Source: Myxocyprinus asiaticus (lineage: Eukaryota; Chordata; Actinopteri; Cypriniformes; Catostomidae). From it: a stretch of 64,000 nucleotides of DNA. The notes beneath the pieces were generated by a model. It did not search any database, was not told the origin of the DNA, and saw only the letters and a list, made by a program, of their open reading frames with translations. The stretch covers positions 17,301,001 to 17,365,000 of the forward strand of contig NC_059346.1 of the NCBI RefSeq assembly GCF_019703515.2. Direction: 5' to 3'. Positions 26,243 through 38,600 of this stretch are shown piece by piece. Position numbers and translations under genes: made by a program. Every line of letters starts with the position of its first letter. Position 1 is the first letter of the stretch.

Positions 26243-26430
26243 GACTTTTAACATGTTAAATTAAGTAAATACTTGATGCAGTTTTTAACTTGTATTCTTT
26301 TTATTTATTATTATTTGTTTGTTTTTTGCATGTATATAATTCGGTCATTGTATCTTTTTGATTGATTTGTAAAGCACTTTGGGTCAACTGTTGTTTTTAA
26401 ATGTGCTATATAAATAAAGGTTGACTTGAC
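25165..26430 (+). mobile_element. 5'-truncated L2-type LINE, + strand
   Basis: Three + strand frames of one ORF2 are visible, followed by a 3' end AAGCACTTTGGGTCAACTG, then ATATAAATAAAGGTTGACTT at 26408. This is a typical terminus of this LINE group. The 5' end begins inside the RT domain. Confidence 0.82.
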
Positions 26431-26545
26431 TACAATGAAAGTGAATGGCAACTTAGGCTGTCAATCTGCCTTTCCTGTTCCACATAAGAGAGAGAGTCCT
26501 ACAGATTTGGAATAACATAAGGGTGAGTAAATGATGACAGAGGTC

Positions 26546-28414
26546 TCTTATATTGTTGGTTGGTTATATATTTTTTTATATTAGTGGTTAGGTTTAGGGA
26601 TGGGGTTTGGTTAGGGGAACTAAAATATTAATATGATTGTATAATGTAACTAAACTTATATTAAACAAGTGCGATGAATCTGAAAATTGTGAAGCCTGTC
26701 ACGGAATCATCCGAACTGAGGTTAGAGTGGCATGACTGATAGTTTTATGATGCAGGCAAAAAGAAGGTACTGTGATCTTTTGGTCATTTTGAAGGTACTG
26801 AACTAAGGCCAACATTTTCACCAATTTACTCCCTGGTTTTAAGGGAGTAAAACCAGGCCTATCAAATGGGAAGCACAGGTTACAGAGGATTATTTTAAAA
26901 GACTTTAAAAAAATAAATAATTTTATCGAATGGACTCACAAAGCCTGTCAATAAAATGTCCTGGTCCTGTTTAACTCCAAAATCAGAAGAAACAAATAAG
27001 AAATTATATTTTGCATACTGAAAATGAAGCCTATTTAAGGGCCATTTAAATATTTTATTCATTGTGACATTATTTTCATGAGTTATGAATATTTTACCCC
27101 CAATTCTCATTACTGAAACAATTATACTATATATTATTTACATTTTAAAGTATTTATACATTATAATAGTACTTCCTTGGTACTGCCTTTCATTTTTTAT
27201 TATTTTAAATAAATAAAAAAATCTATGTGTTATACAGTAAAACAATTACTCTGTTACAGTAATGAAAATCATCATTGAAAACAACTGGAATAGTAAAAGC
27301 AAAATGTGTACTGAAAATAATGTCACAATGCAAAAAATGGTAATGGTCCTTAATATAGACTTTATTTTCTTTATGCAAATTTATGCTTAATTGTGTGTGT
27401 GTGTGTGTGTGTGTATAATTTTTTCAATATGATTTTTTAAATATGACCAGGCCATGTATTCATATGATCATTTACTTGACAGGTTTTGTTAGAATCATCT
27501 GAATATAGTGAATCATATCTTTGCAATAATCAAGATGCATTCATATAATTTATTTTGTGTCCCTCTGTCTCTGATTAACTGGAAAAGAAAGGAGAATTGT
27601 CTGTTTAAGTTGCACATAATGGACTTATGTGTCCGAGCCTCTAATTGATTTGCAGACGTTTATAGCCCACGTACTATTGAGATAACAATGTTTTTTTGGG
27701 AACTGTGCAGTAGAGATTAAGTACTTATGTGCTACTAACTTTCTACTTAATGCTTCAGGAAACCTAGCCTAAAATATTGTAAAAAAAAAAAAAAAGTGAG
27801 ATAATGTGTTGAGGGTAAAAAACAGAATATGTATAATATTTTGGGCTTTCCCAGCAGTGCAAATAAGACTAAACTGCATGCATTTCTGAAGCCAAAACAT
27901 CGTCAGATGAAACACAGCAGATGCTGACTGCTCAAAACTTGTCATTTACTGGATTTCAATTTGAGAATGAATTTGGGTATTTTTGACAAGATGCTTGCCT
28001 GGAGAAAAACCTTCATGTGCATCGGTCTATGGGTTTTCTCTCCTGTCAGATTCTTCGGTTTACTGTTTGCAATTGTTTTTTTTTTTTGTTTTTTTTAGCT
28101 CAGTGATGTGATGACTGTTATAAAATCATCTCACCACCTGCTGTAAGTTGACACAAATTGTAAAATCTCCTGCTGATGGAAAAAACGGAGGCTCAGAAAT
28201 CTTTTGCAAATGTTTCAATGTGTACTCTCCACAAACACAGAATGTCACAAGAGATGACTTCTTGGCTTTTGCCCAGGCTGATTGCCAGGCTGATAGTTTG
28301 AGCACACGTTTAACATTAGACTGATGTGGAGGTGCAATCATTTTAAAGAGGTGTCAGTTTGATCTCCTGAGTTAGCAAAGCACCTGTCCATCACCCCATC
28401 TGATTGTGTGGCCG
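26546..28414. other. Intronic DNA with microsatellites
   Basis: Contains a (TG)n microsatellite at about 27391-27415, an A-run at 27780-27795 and a T-run at 28075-28098. No exon or transposon boundary recognised. Confidence 0.45.
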
Positions 28415-28810
28415 ACCCAAAAATGAAAATACCTCATCATTTACTTTTTTTTTTTTTTTTAGAAGAATAACTCAGCTCTTTAGGTCCATACATGCAAGTG
28501 AAAGGTGATCAGGCCTTAAGCTCCAAAAAGGAGATAAAGTCACCATAAAAGTAATCCATATGATTTCAGTGGTTTAATCAATGTCTTCTGAAGCACTGTT
28601 TTTCTCTATACATCTTGCCATTGCAGTCTCTAGGCAAGATCATGATTTGAAGTGTGATTATCAAATTTGAAATCATGATCGCCAAGGAGACTGCTGTCAA
28701 GATGTAAAGTGAAAAGGAGTTTCATTTTGGTCTGTTCTCACCCAAAATCAACTGGATCGCTTCAGAAGACATTGATTGAAATGCAGTCTTTTCCATGTGC
28801 TGATCTTCTG
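28415..28810. repeat. TTAA-family repeat with internal palindrome
   Basis: Starts CCCAAAAATGAAAATACCTC with the terminal motif truncated, then shares the AGCTCTTTAGGTCCATACAT and CTCCAAAAAGGAGATAAAGT blocks with the copy at 11305. An imperfect inverted repeat at about 28612-28706 (ATCTTGCCATTGCAGTCTC against GAGACTGCTGTCAAGAT) lies inside. Confidence 0.65.
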
Positions 28811-28869
28811 TAAAGCTTTTGGTTGAGGGTTCAGAGTTTTATGTGTGATGTTTTGGGCACTCAAATTTA

Positions 28870-29358
28870 ATTTTGCCCCAGACTCTGCATTCTAGGCGAT
28901 GGGATGGTCATTAATATAGGGGATGGTACATAAAGAATTGGGTCCTGGCTGGTGTTATGAACGGAAGACAGGTCATCCTTAGTGGATGGAAGTCGGCTGG
29001 AACGCCCTCGTTTTGGGAGTGGTGCACGGAGATGGGCAGGGTGGCGGCATTTGAGGGGATGACATATAGAAGGCTGGGAAACATGGGTTTATTTAAAAAA
29101 AAAAAATGGGAGCATAACTTAAAATGGGTAAAGGATTTTTTTTTTTTAAATACTTTCTGTTGATTTATTGTTTATTTATGTGTCATTATTAATTTATTAT
29201 TAGACCACTGAGGTGCACGTTTGTGTCGGGTGGGGGTGGGAATGTTCGGAGGGAAGGGTTTTAAGTTCATATAATTTGATTCTGTATTTTCTGTCATGTT
29301 TATTTAATCTGTGACTGGAATCAGTAAAAATTGTTAATAAAAAACAATTAAAAAAAAG
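28870..29358 (+). mobile_element. 3' end of an L1/Tx1-type LINE, + strand
   Basis: The frame 28957-29163 reads MNGRQVILSGWKSAGTPSFW, which matches the C-terminal text of the L1 at 35527 (IGRQLILRGWKSNDAPSF). A 3' UTR and an A-rich tail (AATAAAAAACAATTAAAAAA, ends about 29358) follow. Only the last part of ORF2 is present. Confidence 0.75.
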
Positions 29359-31285
29359 ATTATATGATTTGATATGATATGATTAGGCTGCAGGTATGTT
29401 TAAGTATGTTTAAATCAGGCTGTGAATGTGACCTTCACAGAAAGTCGTTATACTAGTACTGTAGTTAAATTTTCCTGGCACATAATTTTCTTAGCTCTTG
29501 TCGTGCAAGATGTAGACCGAAAGTTTTGAGTGTGATTGTGGGAAACAGCCAATGAGAGTTCATGGATGAAAAAATATAAACAAAAACAAACGTGACCTGA
29601 TCAGTGTTGCGGAGAGCCAAGGAATAATCGAAAGTACAGAAATGAGTGCCATTAGATTTCAACTAAGGTTTGGAAATGGGTTTAAAAATACAAGTTTTTT
29701 GAGGTGATGGATGTGTCTGAACGCCTTGAAGGATTTTGAGAGTGAACATGAGGCTGAATTACTAAGCTTTTTAAAAAGAGTTATATGGGCTCTGGCAGTA
29801 AAGCATTTGCTCTGTTTTTCTTATCTTGAGTGTTTGGACAGTGTGATGAGACCTAGAGTTAGTCGGCAGGGAAAATAGTTATTAAAGTGCCTTCCTAATT
29901 ATAAATTAGTTACCGGTGTCTGTGTTCTATCAGTTCATGTGCAGTTCTGACACAGACTCTCTGTCTCACTCTAACATACACATATACAACTAAACACATA
30001 CTCTGTTCCCTTTTTTATTTCAGAAATGCATAAAACTACTCCCCTTCCCTCTATTTGCTGATATCACACAGAGAGAGAAATAATTCTGTGAAGTTAGTGC
30101 TCTCTCTTGTAATTTTAAATCACATTCAACATTTATCTCTCTCTGCCTGTCTCTGTTTCAGTTTTGTGTGCTTTGTTGCTTACAAATACCATACATTTGC
30201 AATGCCAAAGCATTTGCTGCTAAGCTGTTAAAATTAAATGAAATTAAATAATTACATTGCGAAATAAAATAAGACTATTTGCAATGTTCAAATAACCTCT
30301 TTCTAAAATAAAACTGTGTAAAGTGTAAATCAAAGAAGTAATATTCATTGATGATTACAATTTAGAAGTATAAAAAATATGGATGAAAAAGTTAAAAATG
30401 ACTAGGAGTAATAGTAACAATGTATAGTAAATGTTTAGTGATAGACGAGTCAAGGTTACTTAATTTTGCTTATATGGTAACAGGCAAAGGCATACTGTTC
30501 TGACAGTACACAGCAGTCTTTTTGGTCCCCTAATGGGCTGTTCACACTGACAGCAATTTGCAGCGACAAAGTGTCTGGAAGTCATTTATTTTCAATGAAA
30601 GTTGGTGATTTGAGGCGACATAAGCAACAGAGAGGTTGGCAATACAAAAGACTGAGCAGACTTTATGCAAATGTACGTGACTACCAATGGGATCTGCCTC
30701 ATAATACAGTTGCATGCAGTCGAGTAAGAATGCCTATTATCAACCAACAGTTCAGGCGTCCTCCGGCAATTAAATCCCTGTCAGTATTAATGTCTCTTCA
30801 TGGGTAGGTGTTTTTTTTTGGTTAAATCTTTGGTATATGTGTATGCATTCAATAAGGAATAGCAGCTCTAGACTGAAATGCAGATAACCATTTTCTTTTG
30901 GCAGCCACATTTTCTAGCCATTTCTATTTTTAGGTTTTGTTCTCTTTAGTCAGTATTTCGTCAAGGTGACTTTTAATTTCTATCAGAAAGACTCAGAATG
31001 ATTGGAATGAATACGAATGTAGAGATAATTAGATCATTTGGCGTAAGCCCCGTCCTATGGTTCAGCGCTCAGGTACTTGCTCAAACTGTCAGATCCTGCA
31101 GGAAGGCGATGATGGCAGTGGAGAGGAGCTTACCCCTATGGCAGGACGGGACCTAAACTGGTGGTGATGGGGTGGTGGGGGGTGAAAACAATGAGGCATT
31201 ACGAGCGATGAAAGGCAGCTGTGTGAGCTTATAAAGCAAAGGTTGGATTATGATTGGATGAGATGCCTGATTGAATGAAAGCATT
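29359..31285. other. Intronic DNA, mostly unassigned
   Basis: The 30540-30800 stretch (GGCTGTTCACACTGACAGCA onwards) resembles a dispersed repeat and contains a 78-codon frame without a recognised domain. The rest is unassigned. Confidence 0.35.
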
Positions 31286-31512
31286 ATTTACTTTTGGTGG
31301 TCTTTTTACCCTGCTGGTTTATGCTGGTCTAGCTGGTGGACCAGTATAGCCATTATGTTCACTGGTAAAAATGCTGGTTAATCAGCAATTGTTTTCTAAA
31401 GCTGGCTGACCAAAGTAGACTTGCTGGTTAAGATAGTTAAGAGGCCTGGTAAGGCCCCAGCATACTAGCGTCCAAAACCCAACTTATACTGGTGACCATC
31501 AATGCTGGTATT
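31286..31512. repeat. Degenerate GCTGGT-rich repeat
   Basis: Repeated CTGGT/ACCAG motifs (GCTGGTTTATGCTGGTCTAG at 31314, ending near AATGCTGGTATTTTCCCAGG), partly self-complementary. This is a common interspersed repeat type in fish. Confidence 0.55.
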
Positions 31513-31544
31513 TTCCCAGGGTTGGAAAAGACAGAATTCCATAT

Positions 31545-32052
31545 ACAGTCACTAAGCGCTTTATTAGGAAGACCTAATCAGCCAATCGTGTGGCAGCAGT
31601 GCAATGAATAAAATCATTCAGATACGGGTCAGGAGCTTCAGTTAATGTTCACATCAACCATGAGAATGGGGGAAAAATGTGATCTCAGTGATTTCGACCG
31701 TGGCATGATTGTTGGTGCAAGACGGGCTGGTTTGAGTATTTCTGTAACTGCTGGCCTCATGGGATTTTCATGCACAACAGTCTCTAGAGTTTACTCAGAA
31801 TGGTGCCAAAAACAAAAAAACATCCAGTAAATGGCAGTTCTGAGGATAGAAACGCCCTGTTGATGAGAGAGGTCAACGGAGAATGGCCAGACTGGTTCAA
31901 GCTGACAGAAAGGCTACGGTAACTTAAATAACCACTCTGTACAATTGTAGTACAACATGTCGAACCTTGAGGCGGATGGGCTACAACAGCAGAAGACCAC
32001 GTCAGGCACTTTATTAGGACCGTAGTGTTCCTAAAAAAGCTCTCAGTGAGTG
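31545..32052 (+). mobile_element. Non-autonomous Tc1-like element, copy 1 of 3
   Basis: Ends: CAGTCACTAAGCGCTTTATT on the left and CTCTCAGTGAGTGTAC on the right. Inside, the frame 31645-31830 reads KCDLSDFDRGMIVGARRAGL and ITVTAGLMGFS-like text, a Tc1 DNA-binding domain. A second block near 31850-32000 corresponds to the next transposase segment (DERGQRRMARLVQADRKATV). The catalytic half is missing. It lies just upstream of the intron 1 acceptor. Confidence 0.85.
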
Positions 32053-32242
32053 TACTTGTGTTCGGGATGCCTAATACGTTAGATAATTATGTTTTATTTG
32101 CATTGTAATATGGATTAATCAAACTGTATTCACAAAACATATTCACAATCTCTCCTTCACTTTCTTTTTCTTGTCTCCTCTTTTTATCTCTGTCTCTGTC
32201 TCTCTCTCTCTCTCTCTTTTCCTCAATCTCTTTCTCTCATAG

Positions 32243-33027
32243 GTAATCTTTTTGTGGTGAGTCTTTCTGTTGCTGACCTGGTGGTGGCACTGTACCCTTA
32301 TCCCCTGGCTCTGCTAGCTATCTTTCATAATGACTGGACAATGGGCTCTCTGCACTGCCAGCTAAGTGGGTTTGTTATGGGATTGAGTGTGATCGGCTCA
32401 GTCTTCAACATCACGGCTATTGCCATCAACCGCTACTGCTACATTTGTCACAGTCTTCGCTATGACTGGCTCTATTCGTGCCGGAACACCTGTCTATACT
32501 TGCTCCTCACCTGGCTGCTAACTGCTCTAGCCACTGTGCCCAACTTCTTAGTGGGTTCCTTAAGCTACGACCCACGTGTCTTCTCCTGCACATTCACCCA
32601 GACAGCGAGCTCCTCCTACACTGTCTGCATTGTGCTGATCCACTTCCTTGTTCCACTGAGCGTGGTTTCTTTTTGCTACCTGCGCATATGGACATTGGTG
32701 ATCAGGGTCAAAGGTCGTGTGCGGCCCAGTCCGAGGGTCCGAGCAGCTGACCTGAGAAATTTTCTGACGATGTTTGTGGTATTTGTGCTGTTTGCCGTAT
32801 GCTGGGCACCCCTGAACTTCATTGGGCTCGCCGTGGCCTTGAATCCTGCAAGAGTGGCATCAAATGTCCCAGAGTGGCTGTTTGTTAGCAGCTACTTCAT
32901 TGCGTATTTCAACAGTTGTCTGAATGCTGTTGTCTACGGATTGCTCAACCAGAACTTCAGGCAAGAATATAAACAGATTCTCCGTGCTCTCTGCACCCCA
33001 AGAGCGCTGTTCACTGAAAGTTACTGA
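32243..33027 (+). CDS. mtnr1c: Melatonin receptor (Mel1c/GPR50-like), coding exon 2
   Basis: Starts after CTCTCATAG and restores codon 65 (Gly); ends at TGA 33025-33027, giving a 325-residue protein with exon 1. Visible are D76 (Asp2.50), the TM3 and loop-2 cysteines (C103, C180), and NRY at 127-129 in place of DRY. CYICHS follows, with H198 in TM5, CWAP at 251-254 in TM6, and NAVVY at 292-296 in place of NPxxY. NRY and NAxxY are hallmarks of melatonin receptors. [16 protein letters not shown] and [12 protein letters not shown] resemble Mel1c more than MT1 or MT2 as I remember them. The tail stops about 16 residues after helix 8, shorter than the usual 345-350 residue receptors and without a GPR50-type extension. 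Cys315 could be palmitoylated. All seven helices are intact, so I expect a functional Gi-coupled receptor. Confidence 0.93.
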
Positions 33028-33578
33028 GGCCATAAACAGCAAACAGTAAACAGCGGCAACCAATAATAACGTGAAGGAGGCTAACCTGTAAAAATGGAGT
33101 GAGACACCCTCTTGTCTTTTAGATTATTCCCACAAATTTAGCTATAAATGAGTTGAACCAATCAGGACACAAAAGATGTGCAATGAAACACCACAATATT
33201 ATTAACTTTGCCATTGAAACTGTGTACAACCTGTAAGACTAGGACATGCTTAGAGTACTGGTTGTTGTTGGCTGAACATTTCTTCACAAATCAACAATCT
33301 TGGAATAGTTGTCAGCCTTTTTTGAATATTTTGTTTCAGTGGACTTGAGAAAGCAAACACAGTAAATCAGACTAGTGCAGACTGTCAAGTATATGTACTT
33401 GAGTTCCCATAGAGATTGGCTGATACCGTGGCAACCAACACTGAATAAGACATTTTTGATCCACTGTGTATCCTTTGTATACCCTTTGCATACTCTGTGT
33501 ATGCTGTGTATATCAGAGTGTTTGTCTGAGTAATGGGCTGGAAATGGTTTTTTTTTTTGTTTTGTTTTTTTCTGTAAA

Positions 33579-33584
33579 AATAAA
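33579..33584 (+). terminator. Candidate polyadenylation signal of the receptor gene
   Basis: AATAAA at 33579-33584, about 550 bp after the stop codon and downstream of a T-rich tract. It is the first canonical hexamer I noticed in the 3' flank. No transcript evidence. Confidence 0.4.
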
Positions 33585-33679
33585 GGAAATTGATACTGAT
33601 TCTCATTGGAGTAACATACTTATGTGTATAGCACATGATGTGATATGTTTATAATTAATGTAAAGAGCATTATATTGTA

Positions 33680-33918
33680 CACTCACTGAGAACTTTATTA
33701 GGAACACCTGTACACCTACTTATTCAAGTGATTGTCTAATCAGCCAATTGTGTGGCAGCAGTGCAATGCATTAAATCACGCAGATACGGGTCAATGACTT
33801 GTTGATGAGAGAGGTCAACGGAGAATGGCCGGACCGATTTGAGCTGACAGAAAGTCTACGGTACCTCAGATAACCCCACTGTACAATTGTAGTGAGCAGG
33901 ATAGCATTTCAGATAAAT
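33680..33918 (+). mobile_element. Non-autonomous Tc1-like element, copy 2 of 3, deleted
   Basis: Starts after a TA with CACTCACTGAGAACTTTATT and shares GCAATGCATTAAATCACGCA and GATGAGAGAGGTCAACGGAG with copies 1 and 3. About 200 bp between those blocks is deleted. The right end decays near 33918. Confidence 0.8.
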
Positions 33919-34006
33919 TATCTTTGTGAAATGTATCTAGTCCATTCTATATTCCATTACATTCAGAGAGGGCAGTTTTAATCTTAGTGTTCTGCATGCA
34001 TGGTGC

Positions 34007-35283
34007 CAGGGGCGTAGCAGTCATTTTAAAAGTGGGGGGGACACAGCTGTCAGTAGGTGGCTCGCACAGACCTAACACTTACAGTGCAGTAGTAATATAT
34101 TACAGTATATATAAGTATGATATAAGTAATAAATTAATATATATGTATTATTTACTTTTAATATTTGTAGTATTTTAAAGATTCAAGTAATAATTGCAAA
34201 ATGTTGCAAAATTAGCTGCAAAAATAAAGGGCATCTTGTGGAGAAATTGCTTCTGTTTCACACGACAATAAAAGACTGAGCACAAGCTGGTCCTGAATAA
34301 ATAATTTAATCAATTACAATAATGACAACTGTGCATGTGCACAATTTTATTTTTTACTCTGTGCTTGTGCATTGTGGGATTTAAATGTATCCAAGTGGCT
34401 CAAGTGTTTTGACTATGTTCACTAAAATTCGTTCAGATCCATTTAATGATTCAGTGACCATTCCTGGTGATGCCAGAAGGTGGTGACAAATGAGTGTCTT
34501 ATGTGAAATTAGTTAGTCACTGAATCAAAAGACAACAATAATATTCTTATAATAACTATGAATTTCAATAACATCCGTACATTTTTATATATAAAAAAGC
34601 ATGTCTACATATCTATTCCCTTCAGTAAAATGCCTAATTGTTCTAAGAACACAGCAGATCTAACCTTTTTCCTACAGTTTGTCAACTGCACACCAACATA
34701 GAGGTAAAAAACAGGAGCTGATATTAAAAATAGCTTTACATGTTTAACACAGATCTAGTAATCTGCTTTAATTGGCAAAAACAACCTATCAAACTACTAC
34801 CTCACAAACATAATGTAAAAAATATAACTTAATAAAGACTCATGCGCTATAAACTCCACTTACAATGTGTGCTTAAAAAAAGGATTGTCCTTTGTTTTTT
34901 TCTGCAGTGCATTTCATGTAATGCTGCCAATCAAGAAAGATATGCCGAAAAATAACTCTCATTTGTGTGTTCCTCATCTCTAGATTATTAATTTAGATCA
35001 ACATCAATTTCGATTAAAAACATGGATAAATGAGCATTGTTGGAAGCAACTTTGTAGAAATGAATGGAGCCACATTGATTAGACTATCTGACTGACGACC
35101 TATTACATAAGGGTTGCTCGCTCAATCAGCCCAAAGTAAAAAAACGCAAAGAATACTGTATACAAATCCACCATTTGGACTTGGTATGGGTTTAGCTTGG
35201 AAAAGTGCAGAGGACAAAAATCACTTTTTCAAAGACTGTGGGTGGACGAGTCCCCCACGTCCCCCTCGGTTGCTACACCCCTG
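34007..35283. mobile_element. hAT-like non-autonomous element with perfect 8-bp TSD
   Basis: Terminal repeats CAGGGGCGTAGC (left, 34007) and GCTACACCCCTG (right, ends 35283). Both sides are flanked by the identical octamer CATGGTGC (33999-34006 and 35284-35291), the 8-bp duplication expected for hAT transposons. Length 1277 bp, no transposase frame, AT-rich interior. Confidence 0.88.
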
Positions 35284-35608
35284 CATGGTGCTCAAAAACT
35301 AAACCATCTTTGTCCTTCTTTTTAGTCCTGTCATTCTTATGTTACTGCATCAGGTATCTTGCCTCTATTAGACACTTGTGTAGTCCTTTAGGAGTGTGCA
35401 CACACCCACCCATTAACACTGATATATTTTTGTTTCTATCTTGTTAACCGTCTTCTTCCTCTACCAGTTTAATTACCTTTATCAATGGCTACGTTTACAT
35501 GTACACCAATACTCTGATTATTATTATTATTTTTTTATTACAAATTTTTATTGATTCCAAGACAGACAAAAATAAATTTAACCACAAAATTATGCATTAG
35601 GAATCAAC

Positions 35609-38600
35609 TTATAACCCTTTATACCCTTTAAATGAGGGTGCATCATTTGACTTCCAACCCCTAAGTATTAGTTGTCTGCCAATCATCACTCTGGTTAGGA
35701 CCCAGCTTTTCATATATTTATCTCCTATATTCAGGACCCCTCCATCACCCAAAATACAAAGTCTGGGGAAAAATGAAAACTGAGCGTCCAGTACGTCACA
35801 CACAAAACGCTGGATCCTCAACCAAAATTTCTGAATCTTAATACAACTCCAAAAAACATGGGTTGTGTCCCCGTCTTCTGACTGGTATCACCAGCAGGTG
35901 GGTGAGTCTTTAAGACCAAGCCTTTACAATCTAGAGGGGGTCCAGTAGAACCGATGCAAAATCTTAAATTGCATCATACGGATCCTTGCATCTCTAGATG
36001 CAGACCTGATGCTTTTTAGGATCCTAGCCCACTCTCCCACCTCCAATACCAAGTTTAAATCTTTCTCCCATAATCTCTTGAGAGAAGACGAAGCTCCATC
36101 CCCCAGACTCTGAATTAACAGGGAGTAATACACAGAAGCTTCATGACCTTTCCCATAAGCAATAATCACCATTTCCAAAGTATTTGCCGCTTTAGGGGGG
36201 TGTACACCACTCCCAAAAACAGTACAGAGCAGGTGGCGCAGCTGTAAAACCTAAAGAACTGGGATCTAGGAATCTTAAAATGTTGAACCAAATTATCAAA
36301 AGATCTCAGTACTCCACTCTCATATAGGTCACCGAGTGTAGCAACCCCCCTCCCAATCCACTCTGACCAACAGAAAGGGGACTTATTAATGTGTAATTTA
36401 GGGTTCAGCCATATGCTTGAGGCAACATTTAAATAAATGTCCGAATTAAACACTTTAGTCCAAACCATGTGCAAATGCGAAATAACGGGGTGTGACTTAA
36501 CTTCTCCGGTTAGTTTGATCGAAAGGCTTTGCAATGGCGAAATAGGGGCAAGAACTTCTTGTTCAATAAGAAACCAGGGAGGGGCTCTCTCAGGTGGAAG
36601 CAACCAATGAGCCAAATGTCTGAGACCAAATGCATAATAATAAAACAAAATCTTGGGTAGGCCTAACCCACCTTTGTCAATCGGCCTATGTCATTTATTG
36701 AAATTTAACCTGGCACGCTTACCATTCCAAATGAGGGACTTCGCTAAGCTATCAAATTGCTTGAAATAAGAGAGGGGGACATCTATAGGGAGAGATTGTA
36801 ACAGGTAGTTGAATTTTGGAATACAATTCATTTTAATTACATTAACCTTCCCAATCATCGATAAGTGTAATGAAGCCCAACTGTCCACATCATTCGAAAA
36901 CCTTTTTATTAAGGGATCAAAATTAACTGACTAAATCAGACAAATTTGCTGGGAATAAAATTCCCAAATACTTAATACCCTGTTTGGGCCACTGGAAGGT
37001 GCCCGGCTGGAAGGCCGTTACTGGACAGTACACTGTCAAAGCCAAAGCTTCGGATTTAGATCAATTGAATTTGTATCCTGAGAACTTGGAAAAGGAATTA
37101 ATAATTCTGTGGAGGCAAGGCATAGATCTAGTGGGGTCGGAGACGAATAATAAAATATCATCTGCATAAAGCAGAAGCTTATACGCCACACCTCCCGCAA
37201 TCACCCCTGGAAAATCATCCTCCTTTTTATCGTGGCTGCTAATGGTTCCAGGGCAAGACAGAACAATAAAGGGGAAAGAGGGCAACCCTGCCGAGTGCCC
37301 CTATTCAGAGTAAAATAATCTGAAATGAATCCATTTGTTTGTACCGCTGCTACAGAGTCTTTATAAAGTAACTTAATCCAACCAATAAATGTACTCCCAA
37401 ACCCATACATTTCCAAAATCTTAAAAAGATAATTCCATTCTACCATATCAAACGCCTTTTCGGCATCAAGTGAGATGGCAGCGACCGGAGACTGATCATT
37501 CGCTACTGACTGCATGATACTGATGAAACGCCTGATGTTATCAGAAGAGCTATGGCCCCAAATAAATCTCACCTGATCTATATGTATAAGAGATGTCATA
37601 ACCTTACTTAATCGGTTAGCCAAAATTTTTGACAAAATTTTTACATCTAGTTGGATCAGGGAGATTGGACGGTAACTTTTGCACTCACTTGGATCTTTGT
37701 CCTTTTTAAGAATCAGACTGATCCGGGCTTGTGTCATGGTTGGAGGAAGCTTTCCATTCTTTAATGATTTAGTATAAATTTCAAACAAAAGTGGAGCCAT
37801 TTCTGTAGCATAGGGTCTAAAAAATTCTGCGGCAAAACCATCTGGCCCCGGAGCCTTGCCAGTAGGTAGGGACTTAATTACCTCGTCAAGCTCCTCCAAC
37901 GTTATCTCAGAATCAAGAGTGTTTTTTTGCTCAGTCTTCAGTTTAGGAAGATCTAATTGTTCCACAAAGTTTCTAATATCTTCATCAGTAGACGAAGACG
38001 TGGAACTATAAAGATCAAGATAGAATTCTTTAAAGGCATTATTAATATCAATGGCTGAGGTAAAAATTTCACCACCAGCAGATTTCACTGAGGGAGTGGT
38101 AGAAAAAGACTCTCTCTGCTTTATATATCTAGCCAAAAGCTTCCCTGCTTTGTCACCCGACTCAAAGTATGACTGTCTTGCCCTGAATAACCAAAACTCC
38201 ATTTTCTGTGACAAAACAGTATTATATCTATATTTCAGTTGGGTCAATTCTCTGAGGCCATCAGATGACATACGGCGCTTCAGTTCTGCCTCTGCTCTTT
38301 TAATATTTCCTTCTAACTCCAGGAGTTCTCGTGTTTTGGATTTTTTGATGTATGAGGCATACTGTATGATCCGACCCCTAAGAACTGCCTTAAGTGCCTC
38401 CCAAGCCACGCCCACAGAGGATACCAAGGACCAGTTGGTCTCCATATAAACACTGATTTCAGTCTTTAACATTTGTTGGAAATCAGGATTTTGCAAAAGG
38501 GATACATTAAGGCGCCAACTATATGATTTATTTTTCTCTATATGTGGCAACACCTCTAAACTCACCAGGGCGTGATCCGAGATTAAAATGTTTCCAATTG

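Larger units (their letters stand above)
25015..26545. repeat. TTAA-family repeat split by a LINE
   Basis: The left half (about 25020-25135) contains GTCACCATTCACTTTCATTG. The right half (26431-26545) starts ACAATGAAAGTGAATGG and continues to GGGTGAGTAAATGATGACAG. These are the two halves of one palindromic family member, now separated by the LINE at 25165-26430. Confidence 0.72.

Noticed and set aside
26575..26620. GGTTAGGTTTAGGG-like text, possible telomere-type repeat
   Set aside because: Only two degenerate units; such text is common in fish genomes and no array is present.
30571..30807. 78-codon frame in intron 1
   Set aside because: Lies in a repeat-like stretch without a known domain; no good splice sites noticed around it.
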